Part shown: piece after piece, positions 46,792 through 56,403 of the stretch
How the letters are laid out: each line of letters begins with the position of its first letter
Numbering within the stretch: position 1 is the stretch's first letter
Source of the DNA: DASXUG01 sp964620425
GTDB taxonomy: Bacteria; Pseudomonadota; Gammaproteobacteria; Burkholderiales; Methylophilaceae
NCBI GenBank assembly: GCA_964620425.1
Contig: CAZUGV010000004.1
Coordinates: 145,859-209,858 of the forward strand
Direction of reading: 5' to 3'
DNA: 64,000 bases
The notes under the pieces: generated by a model
Seen by the model: the letters and a program-made list of their open reading frames with translations, nothing else
What the model was told of the DNA's origin: nothing
Databases searched by the model: none
Position numbers and translations under genes: made by a program

Positions 46792-47241
46792 TTAACCGCG
46801 TATGTTTGATTGAGCATCAAACTGGGTCAATTCAACTCTAGGGGCTGGTTGCCAGCCTTCTTTGCGATGTTCAGCAACGACATTGGTAAATATTCCGCCA
46901 CGTACATAAAATTTAGCGGTTAATCGCATAAATTTTGGCGCCAAGGCATTAACCAAATCGTCAAGGATGCTATTTGTAACAGCTTCGTGAAAGCAGCCTT
47001 CATTGCGGAAAGACCACATGTACAGTTTTAGGCTTTTAAGCTCAACACATTTTTGATCTGGGATGTAATCTAAGTAAAGCACAGCGAAATCTGGTTGACC
47101 TGTCATCGGGCATAAGCAGGTAAATTCAGGGATTTCCATATGAATGTGAAAATCACGCTGTTGGTTTGGATTAGGGAATGTTTCGAGTTGTTTACTTGGT
47201 TGTGCTGTAGGTTTTCCACCTAGTAAATTGCTTGTTGTCAT
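46792..47241 (-). CDS. queF: NADPH-dependent preQ0 reductase
   Basis: 149 residues, the short unimodular QueF. It reduces 7-cyano-7-deazaguanine to preQ1 for queuosine in tRNA. The catalytic Cys44 and Asp51 are in TCLCPMTGQPD; the substrate glutamate lies in the ELKSLKLYMWSFRNEG region. It diverges from smc. No preQ1 riboswitch pattern is apparent in the 93 bp between them. Confidence 0.96.
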   Translation of the reverse strand: MTTSNLLGGKPTAQPSKQLETFPNPNQQRDFHIHMEIPEFTCLCPMTGQPDFAVLYLDYIPDQKCVELKSLKLYMWSFRNEGCFHEAVTNSILDDLVNALAPKFMRLTAKFYVRGGIFTNVVAEHRKEGWQPAPRVELTQFDAQSNIRG

Positions 47242-47334
47242 GATGTGTGTTGGGCTTTACGAGTAAAAATGGGTATTATACGAGTTATAAAATCAAATCA
47301 CTATTAATCACTTACTCTAAGCTTTTATTGTCCT

Positions 47335-50300
47335 TTGCGTCTTACTCATTTAAAACTTGCTGGCTTTAAATCTTTTGTTGATCCAACGACATTGCACATA
47401 CACGGTCAGCGTGTAGGCGTTGTCGGGCCTAATGGTTGCGGCAAATCCAATGTAATGGAATCTGTGCGTTGGGTGCTGGGAGAATCAAGCGCCAAAGAGA
47501 TGCGCGGGGACTCCATGGATGCAGTTATCTTTAATGGCTCTGGCAATCGCAAACCCATCTCACGAGCCAGTGTGGAGTTGATTTTTGATAATAGCTTGGG
47601 AACAGCGGCAGGTGAGTGGGCTCAATATGCAGAAATCTCTGTTAAGCGTGTGATTGAGCGAGAGAAGGGCTCAAGCTATTACATCAACAATACTAGTGTG
47701 CGTAGGCGAGATGTAGCTGATTTGTTTTTGGGTACAGGTTTGGGTGGTCGTGCCTATGCAATCATTGGTCAAAATACAATTTCACGCATTGTTGAAGCAA
47801 AACCAGAAGAGCTACGCGTATTTTTAGAGGAAGCTGCTGGTATTTCAAAATACAAAGAGCGTCGCCGAGAAACTGAGTTACGCCTGCGCGATACGCGTGA
47901 AAATTTGATTCGCATTGAAGACATTCGTCGTGAGATGGATAAACAAATCACGCGTTTAGAATCGCAAGCACAAGTCACATTGCAATATCATCAACTGAAT
48001 GATGAGCTAAAATTGCTGCAAGGGCAGCTCTGGTTATTAAAAAAGCGCGATGCAAGTGGTGTGTGGGAGAAAAGTCAGCGTCAGGTAGAAAAGCTAGCCA
48101 ATGATTTAGAGTTTCAAATGGCAGCTTTGCGCAAAACCGAAAGCTTGCTTGAAACCTTGCGCCAACAAAATTATGCGAGTGCCGAGGCTGTTCAACTCGC
48201 TCAAACCCAATATTACGAAACCAATGCCGATGTTTCTAACTTGGAAAATCAAGTGAAAAACACGCAAGAAGCGCGCGAGCGTTTGACGCAACAACTGCAA
48301 CAAATCGTTGCACAAACCCAAAAAATTGAAACGCAACAAGGCTTGTTAAATACGCAGCTTGAGCAGCTACACCAACAACGGCAAGATGCTGAAGCCCGCG
48401 AAAGTGGTGTACAAGCCACTTTATTAAGCGCCAAAGCAGCGTTGCCACAAGCCATGGAAGCTTTGCAATTACAACAAAGATTGCATAATAAAGCGCAAGC
48501 TGCACTGACTGAAGCAGAACAGAATATCCGCGTTGAAACCACCAATTTAACGCATATTCAACGTACTTTGGCTGAGTTAACGCAGCGCATACAAAAGCTT
48601 GGCAATGAGCAAGCACAATTGCAATTGCCAGATGCTGAGGCGATTAAGCAAAAGCAATCAGCGCTAGAAGCCGCAAGCAATGAAATTGCAGTACTAGAAA
48701 AAAGCAGTTTGCTGGCGCAACAGCAAGAGCAAGAAAATCTTGAAAAAATTAAATCATTGCGAGCTGATTTGCTGAATGACGAGCGCCAGTTAGCACAAAT
48801 CAACGCGCAAATTAACACTCTAAGCAAAATTCAAGCATCTTTGGGGCATGAAGCCAAATTAGACCAGTGGTTAAAAAACACTCAACTTGAACATCTGCCT
48901 AGGCTTTGGCAGGTGATGCGCATAGCGACAGGCTGGGAAACCGCGTTAGAGGCTGTGCTCGGCGCTCGTTTAAATGCGATATTGCAAAGCGAAAACAATG
49001 GCTTAAGGTTTGATAGACGCCCACCTACCTCGTTAGTGGTGTTTCAATCGACTGGTAAGATTGAAAACCTCCCTGAAGCTAACAACCACCCAAACTGGCA
49101 GGCAATGGCAAGTTTGGTGCAAGTTACAAACGAAGCATGGTTACCTGTGGTTCAATCCAATCTGGCAGGAGTTTATCTGCTCGAAAATGATATGGATATT
49201 GCCACTGCCCGCAGTGTTTTGAAACAAGGCGAGTTATTGGTGAATGCCTTGGGCGATGTTTATACGCAACATGGTGTAGTGTTTCATGCGGCGCAATCAG
49301 CTTTGCATGGTGTGTTAGAGCGACAAAATGAGCTTGATACGCTCAATAGCCAACTTCCAGCGCTCAATCAACAACTCAAACAAAAATCCGAGGCATTGCA
49401 ACAGGCGGAGCAAAGCCTAAAACAAGCCCAGCAAGCTTATCAAACGCAACAAAACGCCTTAAAGACGCAAACACAAACCCGCTATAACCTCAATTTAGAG
49501 ATTCAGCGTTTGCAACAACAACATCAGCATGTGTTGGATCGCCAAAAGGCGTTGGTGAGTGAGCAATCTCAACTACAAGAGAAAGATAAGGCGCTGCAAG
49601 CGGATTATCAACAAAAACAAAAAATGATTAGCGAGCTTAATGCTGGCTTACCTGAGTTAAATGAGCAAAGAAAAGCCACTTTAATCAACCGTCAACAGGC
49701 TGAATCTGCTTTAAATATTGCGCGTGATGCGCTACAGAAAGCTGAGCGTTTAGCCCAAGAAGAAGGCTTTAGTAAAAAGCTAATATCCAATAATATCAAT
49801 GAAGTAAATAATAAAATCAATGCTTGCAATGAGGAGTTGAAGAGCCTGTCTCATCGAAAATCTGAAGCAGAATCATTGCTTGAGGCAGCTAAAATGGAAG
49901 GCTTAAAAGCCAACTTGGAAGCCGCACTTAATCTTAAGCAGCAACGTGAAGCTGCGTTGGCTGAGGCTCGCAATGCCATGGCTTCTGCGGAGCAAGAACT
50001 ACAATCTCAAGAGCGCAATCGCATGCAAAATGAGCAGCTTTTGCACCCACTGCGCGACAAATTAGAGCAAGCGCGCTTGCAAGAGCAACAGGCTAGATTG
50101 CACTTTGAGCAATGTCATAGTGGTTTGCAAGCGACAGGCTTAAATGAAAATGACCTCATGCAAATGCTAAAACCATCGTCCAAAGTTAGCGATATTGAAC
50201 AACAAGCGAATGCAGTTCAAGCGCAAATTGATGCGCTGGGCGCTGTAAATTTAGGGGCAATTCAAGAACTTGCCAGTGAAAAAGAGCGTAAATCTTATTT

Positions 50301-50859
50301 GGATAGCCAAGCCTCAGACCTAGAACAAGCAATCGCCACGCTAGAAGATGCGATTCATCGTATCGACAAAGAAACCCGCACCCGTTTGCAACATACGTAT
50401 GATGAAGCGAATCGCCATTTTGGTGAGTTGTTTTCAACGCTGTTTGGCGGTGGGCAAGCCAAGTTGGAGCTATTAGGTGATGAAATTTTAGATACTGGCA
50501 TGCAAGTATTTGCCCAACCTCCAGGCAAGAAAAACAGTACAATTCATCTATTATCAGGTGGGGAAAAAGCGTTGACTGCATTAGCGTTAGTGTTTGCGTT
50601 GTTTAAGCTCAATCCTGCTCCATTTTGCTTGATGGATGAGGTAGATGCTCCCTTAGACGATAGCAATACGGAACGCTTCTGTAATATGGTGAGAAAAATG
50701 TCAGAACGTACACAGTTTATGTTCGTGAGCCATAATAAAATCACCATGGAAATGGCGCAGCAATTGATAGGAGTGACTATGCAGGAGTCTGGTGTGTCAC
50801 GTATTGTTGAAGTTGATATTGATGCTGCGATGAAAATGCAGCAACAAACGCTTGTTTAA
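47335..50859 (+). CDS. smc: Chromosome segregation ATPase SMC
   Basis: 1174 residues from TTG 47335, which begins exactly where the family does (MRLTHLKLAGFKSFVD). Walker A GPNGCGKSN (31-39), two long coiled coils rich in Gln/Glu around a hinge at about 500-660, then signature LLSGGEKALTALALVF and Walker B FCLMDEVDAPLDD. It compacts and segregates chromosomes. No scpA/scpB is adjacent. The TTG start suggests low-level translation. Confidence 0.96.
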   Translation: MRLTHLKLAGFKSFVDPTTLHIHGQRVGVVGPNGCGKSNVMESVRWVLGESSAKEMRGDSMDAVIFNGSGNRKPISRASVELIFDNSLGTAAGEWAQYAEISVKRVIEREKGSSYYINNTSVRRRDVADLFLGTGLGGRAYAIIGQNTISRIVEAKPEELRVFLEEAAGISKYKERRRETELRLRDTRENLIRIEDIRREMDKQITRLESQAQVTLQYHQLNDELKLLQGQLWLLKKRDASGVWEKSQRQVEKLANDLEFQMAALRKTESLLETLRQQNYASAEAVQLAQTQYYETNADVSNLENQVKNTQEARERLTQQLQQIVAQTQKIETQQGLLNTQLEQLHQQRQDAEARESGVQATLLSAKAALPQAMEALQLQQRLHNKAQAALTEAEQNIRVETTNLTHIQRTLAELTQRIQKLGNEQAQLQLPDAEAIKQKQSALEAASNEIAVLEKSSLLAQQQEQENLEKIKSLRADLLNDERQLAQINAQINTLSKIQASLGHEAKLDQWLKNTQLEHLPRLWQVMRIATGWETALEAVLGARLNAILQSENNGLRFDRRPPTSLVVFQSTGKIENLPEANNHPNWQAMASLVQVTNEAWLPVVQSNLAGVYLLENDMDIATARSVLKQGELLVNALGDVYTQHGVVFHAAQSALHGVLERQNELDTLNSQLPALNQQLKQKSEALQQAEQSLKQAQQAYQTQQNALKTQTQTRYNLNLEIQRLQQQHQHVLDRQKALVSEQSQLQEKDKALQADYQQKQKMISELNAGLPELNEQRKATLINRQQAESALNIARDALQKAERLAQEEGFSKKLISNNINEVNNKINACNEELKSLSHRKSEAESLLEAAKMEGLKANLEAALNLKQQREAALAEARNAMASAEQELQSQERNRMQNEQLLHPLRDKLEQARLQEQQARLHFEQCHSGLQATGLNENDLMQMLKPSSKVSDIEQQANAVQAQIDALGAVNLGAIQELASEKERKSYLDSQASDLEQAIATLEDAIHRIDKETRTRLQHTYDEANRHFGELFSTLFGGGQAKLELLGDEILDTGMQVFAQPPGKKNSTIHLLSGGEKALTALALVFALFKLNPAPFCLMDEVDAPLDDSNTERFCNMVRKMSERTQFMFVSHNKITMEMAQQLIGVTMQESGVSRIVEVDIDAAMKMQQQTLV

Positions 50860-50896
50860 CATGACATCGCCACTAATCGAGGTTTAAAATATCATT

Positions 50897-52429
50897 ATGT
50901 CTGATTTACAACTGTCATTACTCGCGCTAGGCGCTGCCATTATCGCTACTGTGGCCTTATTCAATTGGTGGCAAGAACGCCAAATCAACAAGTCAGCCGC
51001 CAATTTGGATATGGTTGAGCAAGATGCGTTGATGTCAAATGACTCAATGCTTGATTCACTCAATGAAGATGCAATTGTCGTTACGCGCAAAACCATTGAA
51101 CCGACCGATACCCCCGAGAACTCAGCAAATACTGATGATTTTCAAGAAGAGCCTGATTTTGAAGTGAGCCATGAGTCTGATTCGTCTGACAATGAACATA
51201 CACTAGACCAAAGCTCAAGCACTTGGGAAAAGTTGAGTGGTCAAGCTTCAAATGGTTTGGAAGCTTTAAATGATTTGGAAGATAGTGCCGAGCCCGCTCA
51301 ACAGGTTATCGCGGAGTCCGTTGAAACTAAACCAAGCGAATATGAAGAAAGTCAAACTGAGCTTAATGAAGTTAGGGTAAGTGAACAACCCATCGCTTCT
51401 TCAAAATCCCCGATAACGGTTGAATTTACAGAGGAGGAGCTGGATATTTTAAACGCAATACCAGCACCGCCAGCTTCACTTGCAGCCAAATTAGGCATTC
51501 AGCAAGACAATTATGACCATATTGATTTGGCCGAGCCAAGAGAACTGATAAGTGATGCCGCCGTCACACATCAAGAAAACGGCATCACTTTGCGGCATGA
51601 TGGCTTACCCGCGCAAATCATTGATGAAATCGACCATGCAGGGCTTGTTGTTTTCAATCAAGCAACTTCTCTTGATGTTTTAGATGCCCTTCATGCTGAG
51701 TTATCTGCTTTGGGCAAACCCATTCAGGCTTTTGGTTTAGGCGCGGATAATACTTGGGTATCATTAGCGCAAGCTTACGGCAATTCGGATTTTGTAAAAG
51801 TCGCTTACGCCTTGCAATTGGCGGATCGCTCAGGCCCTACACCTAAAATCACCTTACACAAATTTCAATCTGCTATTGAAGCGCATGCAAAAAAAATCGG
51901 GGCAAAAGTGGAGTGGCATGGTCAAGCTGACCCTTATGTCTATGCGGCTGATTTAGATGGTTTTTGTGTGCAAGTGGATCAACTCATACGCTTTCATTTA
52001 ATCCAAGGCGCAAGCGGCCCATTTACGGGTACAAAATTTAGAGGCTTAGCTGAATCCAGCGGTTTAACTCTGGGCGATAATGGCGCATTCCACTATATCA
52101 ACGATCACGGGCAAATACTGTTTTCCATTATCAATGCAGATAACAACGCATTTAACGCTGAAATGCTGCGCAATATTGGTTTAAGAAGCGTGAATTTTGA
52201 ATTAGATATTCCGCGTGTTGCCAACTCGACAGAAGCATTTAACCTCATGATGATGGCTGCCAAGAAAATGGAAGCGAGCTTGTTTGCACAGTTGGTCGAT
52301 GACAACCATAAGGCTTTGACGGATGTGCATCTTGAGAAAATTCGTCAACAACTGCGCTTCATCAATTCGCAAATGGTTTCGCGTGGCATCGTTCCGGGAA
52401 GCCCCTGTGCATTGCGCTTATTTTCTTAA
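50897..52429 (+). CDS. zipA: ZipA-like cell division protein
   Basis: 510 residues. One N-terminal TM helix (about 4-24), an acidic variable linker to about residue 230, and a C-terminal ZipA FtsZ-binding domain (LVVFNQATSLDVLDALHAELS, FHYINDHGQILFSIIN). Longer than E. coli ZipA because of the linker. It would tether FtsZ to the membrane. Gene order smc-zipA-ligA is classical for proteobacteria. Its stop codon lies in the first unit of a 15 bp tandem repeat. Confidence 0.9.
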   Translation: MSDLQLSLLALGAAIIATVALFNWWQERQINKSAANLDMVEQDALMSNDSMLDSLNEDAIVVTRKTIEPTDTPENSANTDDFQEEPDFEVSHESDSSDNEHTLDQSSSTWEKLSGQASNGLEALNDLEDSAEPAQQVIAESVETKPSEYEESQTELNEVRVSEQPIASSKSPITVEFTEEELDILNAIPAPPASLAAKLGIQQDNYDHIDLAEPRELISDAAVTHQENGITLRHDGLPAQIIDEIDHAGLVVFNQATSLDVLDALHAELSALGKPIQAFGLGADNTWVSLAQAYGNSDFVKVAYALQLADRSGPTPKITLHKFQSAIEAHAKKIGAKVEWHGQADPYVYAADLDGFCVQVDQLIRFHLIQGASGPFTGTKFRGLAESSGLTLGDNGAFHYINDHGQILFSIINADNNAFNAEMLRNIGLRSVNFELDIPRVANSTEAFNLMMMAAKKMEASLFAQLVDDNHKALTDVHLEKIRQQLRFINSQMVSRGIVPGSPCALRLFS

Positions 52430-52480
52430 TGCAAGTTTTCTTAATGCAAGTTTTCTTAATGCAAGTTTTCTTAATGCAAT
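52421..52480. repeat. Four tandem 15 bp units between zipA and ligA
   Basis: TTTTCTTAATGCAAG repeats at 52421, 52436, 52451 and 52466, the last ending in AAT directly before the ligA ATG at 52481. The first unit holds the zipA stop. Each unit contains an ATG in the same frame, forming a short reading frame (repeated MQVFL) that ends inside ligA. Confidence 0.95.
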
Positions 52481-54586
52481 ATGACTAGTAACATCAGCAA
52501 CCACCCCCAAGCGGCTCTGTTTGGCGACGATGATGCAGACGAATCAAAAAAAACAGCCCAAGAACCCGTTTTAAATAACGTAACGCAAGAACTCGAGAAG
52601 TTACGCCAAGAAGTTCGTTATCATGATTATCAGTATTACGTGCTTGATACGCCAAGTATTCCAGATAGTGCATATGATTTATTATTCCGTCGCCTGCAAT
52701 CGCTAGAACAACAGCATCCTACACTTACAACCCCAGATTCCCCCACACAGCGTGTAGGCGGCGAGGCGGTAAAAAGTTTTAACAGTATTCAGCACCGTAT
52801 GGCGATGCTTTCTCTCAACAATGCCTTAGAAGAAAATGAAGCGATCGCTTTTGATAGCCGAGTACGAGAGGCGCTGGGCGTTCATGAAGTCGAATATGCT
52901 GTAGAGCCAAAATTCGACGGATTAGCCATTACACTCACTTATGAAAAGGGCATCTTTGTCCAAGGCGCAACACGTGGAGATGGCTATACGGGTGAAGATG
53001 TTACGCATAATTTAAAAACCATAGGCGCTATTCCCATGCGCCTCAATACCGATAACCCACCAAAGTTATTGGAGGTTCGCGGTGAAGTGCTCATGTTTAA
53101 GCGCGATTTTGAACGTTTAAATCAAGAGCAAGCGCTTAAAAATGAGAAGTTATTTGCTAATCCACGCAATGCCTCAGCAGGTAGCTTGCGGCAGTTAGAT
53201 CCCAAAATTACGGCAACGCGCCCATTAAATTTTTTCGCATATGGCTTGGGTGCCGCGGATGGTGTTCCTGCAATGCCATCACATAGTGAAAACATGCAGT
53301 ATTTGGCAAGTTTGCATTTACCCGTGAGTCATGAACGCGCAACGGTTCATGGAATCAATGGCTTACTCAACTATTTTAAACAAATTGGTCAAAAGCGCGA
53401 GCAACTGCCTTTTGATATTGATGGGGTTGTTTATAAGGTCAATAATCTTAATCAACAAAATGAATTAGGCTTTGTTTCGCGTGCGCCACGTTGGGCAATC
53501 GCACATAAATTCCCAGCACAAGAAGCGCTAACTGTTGTTGAGGCGATAGAAGTGCAAGTCGGGCGCACAGGGGCAATTACGCCTGTTGCAAGACTAAGAC
53601 CCGTGTTTGTGGGTGGCGTCACCGTGACCAACGCCACCTTGCATAATCAAGATGAAATCGACCGTAAAGATGTGCGCGTTGGCGACACGGTAAGCGTGCG
53701 TAGGGCAGGGGATGTGATTCCCGAAGTGGTGAGCGTTGTATTAGAAAAACGCCCTGCAATTAGTCAGCCATTTTATATATTAGATTCCATCTCACATGCC
53801 TGCCCTATGTGCGGCTCACATGTGACAAAGTCAGAAGATGAAGCAGTTGCCCGTTGCACAGGCGGCTTATTTTGTGCAGCACAGCGCAAGCAAGCCATCT
53901 TGCACTTTGCATCCCGCCGCGCGCTTGATATTGAGGGGTTGGGAGATAAGTTGGTCGATCAACTGGTGGATGCAGAAATTGTGCATACCCTGTCCGACCT
54001 ATATCAACTCACTTTATCTGATTTATCTCAGCTTGACCGCATGGCGGAAAAATCTGCACAAAACATATTAGATGCACTTGAATCAAGTCGCCACACCACA
54101 CTTGCACGCTTTATCTATGGCTTAGGCATCCGTAACGTAGGTGAGGCAACCGCAAAAGATTTAGCCCGCCACTTTGCTAATTTAGAAGCGATACAAGCCG
54201 CAGATGTAGAAACATTGCAACAAGTGCCAGATGTCGGCCCCATAGTCGCAAAATCAATCGTAGAGTTTTTTAACGAAGAACATAACCAAACAGTGATTGC
54301 TGAATTACGCCAAAAAATCACCTGGGAAGAGGGCGCGACTAAAACCCCTGCCTCTGGTGCATTAGTGGGTAAAACATTTGTATTAACAGGCACTTTACCC
54401 AATTTAAGCCGAGATGAAGCAAAAGAAAAAATCGAAGCAGTGGGCGGCAAAGTGACTGGCAGTGTTTCTAAAAAAACTGATTTTGTAGTAGTGGGTGCTG
54501 ATGCTGGTAGTAAACTTGAAAAAGCGCAAACTTTGAATATTGCGATATTAGATGAAGTGGCTTTACTCGCATTATTAGATAGTTAG
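52481..54586 (+). CDS. ligA: NAD-dependent DNA ligase
   Basis: 701 residues. Adenylation lysine K144 in VEPKFDGLAI, the OB fold after ~360, a zinc finger with Cys in ACPMCG, ARCTGG and FCAAQRK, HhH repeats (VGEATAKDLA, VPDVGPIVAKSI) and a C-terminal BRCT domain (GKTFVLTGTLPNLSRDEA). Seals nicks in replication and repair. The N-terminus has a ~30-residue polar extension. No clear ribosome site other than what the upstream repeats provide. Confidence 0.97.
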   Translation: MTSNISNHPQAALFGDDDADESKKTAQEPVLNNVTQELEKLRQEVRYHDYQYYVLDTPSIPDSAYDLLFRRLQSLEQQHPTLTTPDSPTQRVGGEAVKSFNSIQHRMAMLSLNNALEENEAIAFDSRVREALGVHEVEYAVEPKFDGLAITLTYEKGIFVQGATRGDGYTGEDVTHNLKTIGAIPMRLNTDNPPKLLEVRGEVLMFKRDFERLNQEQALKNEKLFANPRNASAGSLRQLDPKITATRPLNFFAYGLGAADGVPAMPSHSENMQYLASLHLPVSHERATVHGINGLLNYFKQIGQKREQLPFDIDGVVYKVNNLNQQNELGFVSRAPRWAIAHKFPAQEALTVVEAIEVQVGRTGAITPVARLRPVFVGGVTVTNATLHNQDEIDRKDVRVGDTVSVRRAGDVIPEVVSVVLEKRPAISQPFYILDSISHACPMCGSHVTKSEDEAVARCTGGLFCAAQRKQAILHFASRRALDIEGLGDKLVDQLVDAEIVHTLSDLYQLTLSDLSQLDRMAEKSAQNILDALESSRHTTLARFIYGLGIRNVGEATAKDLARHFANLEAIQAADVETLQQVPDVGPIVAKSIVEFFNEEHNQTVIAELRQKITWEEGATKTPASGALVGKTFVLTGTLPNLSRDEAKEKIEAVGGKVTGSVSKKTDFVVVGADAGSKLEKAQTLNIAILDEVALLALLDS

Positions 54587-54644
54587 CGCTGTTGCTTAAA
54601 CGCTTTAATTGATGGATATTCGTATAGTAAACGTTTGAAATAAA

Positions 54645-54663
54645 GGGCGCCGTTAGGCGTCCC
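54645..54663 (-). terminator. Hairpin terminator between ligA and the LprI-like gene
   Basis: GGGCGCC and GGCG-T-CCC form a stem around GTTA. On the minus strand it is followed by TTTATTT, so it should end the LprI-like gene and could also serve ligA. Confidence 0.6.
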
Positions 54664-54677
54664 GCTTGATTGATAGG

Positions 54678-55112
54678 TTATTGCCATTTGCCATTTTTGT
54701 ATATCTCAGGTTTGAATTCTGGGCACCCATTACAAACCCAGACCGATTGAATATCTAAAATTCGTTTTTCAGTAAGATCAATTAAACAAGCATTAACTGC
54801 ATAGCTACGCTCGTAGCCAGCTATTGTGCCAATTGAGAATTCACAGTGGGAATCTCTAAATTTAAGCCAGTCTTTTTGAGATTTTTGTAACAGCTTCGGA
54901 TCGGCTAAGGCAGAGTAAAGCTTTTTGTATAAATTATTGAGTTTTAGGTCTACAGCTCTATATTCATCAGCTAGACATAAATTGTGTTGTTTTGATTGGA
55001 GGTGCTCACATTTATCAAGTTGAGGCTCGGCAAGATTCCATTCATTTACACCTAAAGCAAAAGCATCCTTAAATAAACCTAAAAGTAGCATGCTGAAGAT
55101 AATTTTTCTCAT
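54678..55112 (-). CDS. LprI/DUF1311-type exported protein
   Basis: 144 residues with a signal peptide (MRKIIFSMLLLGLFKDAFA). The mature domain has the DUF1311 pattern: paired cysteines (KCEHLQSKQHNLCL), LKLNNLYKKLYSAL, QKDWLKFRDSHC and NACLIDLTEKRI. Some members (LprI) inhibit lysozyme; here that is only a possibility. Single gene, upstream of which lies a strong inverted repeat. Confidence 0.85.
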   Translation of the reverse strand: MRKIIFSMLLLGLFKDAFALGVNEWNLAEPQLDKCEHLQSKQHNLCLADEYRAVDLKLNNLYKKLYSALADPKLLQKSQKDWLKFRDSHCEFSIGTIAGYERSYAVNACLIDLTEKRILDIQSVWVCNGCPEFKPEIYKNGKWQ

Positions 55113-55127
55113 GGGAACTCTAACTGT

Positions 55128-55157
55128 TATTATGCGGACGGGTACGTCCGCATAATA
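55128..55157. repeat. Perfect 13 bp inverted repeat upstream of the LprI-like gene
   Basis: TATTATGCGGACG (55128-55140) and CGTCCGCATAATA (55145-55157) with a GGTA loop. It starts 15 bp before the LprI-like start (read on the minus strand), within its leader. A partial third copy (GTACGGACGC) follows near 55169. It could be an operator or an mRNA hairpin. Confidence 0.85.
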
Positions 55158-55395
55158 TTAAATAGCAAGTACGGACGCAACTGCAATATAAATTAAGCGT
55201 GACTTTTAGGTTGTTAATTTAAGTTTCGAATCGGTAATGGACATCAACACCAACATGATTAAAGAAATTCTCAATTCACTTGTTTTTTTGCAATAAATCA
55301 CTGAATACGGATATTAAATTGATGAACCAACAACTCTTTTTCTAGTCTTTTACAATAAGATTTAACAATAAACCACTACCACTTGGAGAATTTTT

Positions 55396-56307
55396 ATGCA
55401 GTTACGTACCATATCTATCATGTTGATTTTATTGTTTAACCAAACTGCGTTTGCGGCAGAAGAATCCGTAAGTACCAAACTTAATGCGTGTAACCAAGCG
55501 ATTAAAGAGGGTGATGCATCAAAAGCGTTAGCCTATGCCGAGCAAGTATTTAAGTTAGATCCGAATAACCGCGATGCGCTTCTATGTAAAGGGCGTGCGC
55601 ATGGTGGTACGGGGCAAACCAAAGAGGCGCTAGCTGCTTTAAATAGTGCGGAAAAACTTTCCAAAACGCCTCGAGACCATATGATTGCTTTAGCGCTCAT
55701 CGGTAATGTACAAAGAAACGCGGAGCAATATGCCGATGCGATTAAAACTTATCAAAAAAGTATGGAGTTTGCCAAAGCCTCTGGCGACAAGCGATTTGAG
55801 GGGATTGATTTAAATTTAATCGGAGATACTGAGGTTAATATCAAGCAATATGATGCCGCAATTGAACATTATTTAGCGAGTGATAAATTAGCCGCGAATG
55901 ATAATGAACATGCCGATGTTTATGAGCGTATTGCTATTGCTTATGATAAACAAGGTGCGCATGATAAAGCGGTTGAATATCAAGTCAAAGCCGATTTAAT
56001 TCAAGAGCGTAGTGGTGATTTAGATCAACGCGCCAACGCTGGATTAGAGATGGGGCGCTTATACATGGCGGCTGGCAATTATGATAAGGCTGAAAGGGCG
56101 ATCAACAAAATTATCAAACTCAGTACTGAGAATGGCGGCGCATACTGGCGAGCCAAGAGTTACTACTACATGGCACAAGTAAAAGTGGCGAATAAGCAAC
56201 CTGAGCAAGCGAAGCCCTTGTTGGCGGATGCTCAAGCGATTGCAAAAGAGATTGGTGAGGATGCGCTAGGCGATGATATTGCGAAGTTACTGCAATCACT
56301 CAAATAG
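55396..56307 (+). CDS. Exported TPR-repeat protein
   Basis: 303 residues. Signal peptide MQLRTISIMLILLFNQTAFA, then about seven TPR units from residue 30 to the end, such as AEQVFKLDPNNRDALLCKGR, ALIGNVQRNAEQYADAIKTY and MGRLYMAAGNYDKAERAI. TPR scaffolds mediate protein contacts; the partner is unknown. It ends 96 bp before msrP. Confidence 0.85.
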   Translation: MQLRTISIMLILLFNQTAFAAEESVSTKLNACNQAIKEGDASKALAYAEQVFKLDPNNRDALLCKGRAHGGTGQTKEALAALNSAEKLSKTPRDHMIALALIGNVQRNAEQYADAIKTYQKSMEFAKASGDKRFEGIDLNLIGDTEVNIKQYDAAIEHYLASDKLAANDNEHADVYERIAIAYDKQGAHDKAVEYQVKADLIQERSGDLDQRANAGLEMGRLYMAAGNYDKAERAINKIIKLSTENGGAYWRAKSYYYMAQVKVANKQPEQAKPLLADAQAIAKEIGEDALGDDIAKLLQSLK

Positions 56308-56403
56308 TATCTAATGTGGCGCAATTTTTTTGAGAGGTGGTTGTAAGGTTTAACCAACCAGCGCGACTAAGTAGCAGAATCTTACAACTCAGGAGCTTGT
56401 AGC

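Noticed and set aside
47242..47334. Possible preQ1 riboswitch before queF
   Set aside because: The short leader shows no preQ1 pseudoknot pattern; only promoter-like sequence is visible.
48236..48616. Long antisense frames inside smc
   Set aside because: They result from the biased Gln/Glu-rich coiled-coil codons of smc; no start site or domain supports them.
52421..52480. The regularly spaced 15 bp units as a CRISPR array
   Set aside because: The units are directly adjacent with no spacers, so this is a simple tandem repeat.
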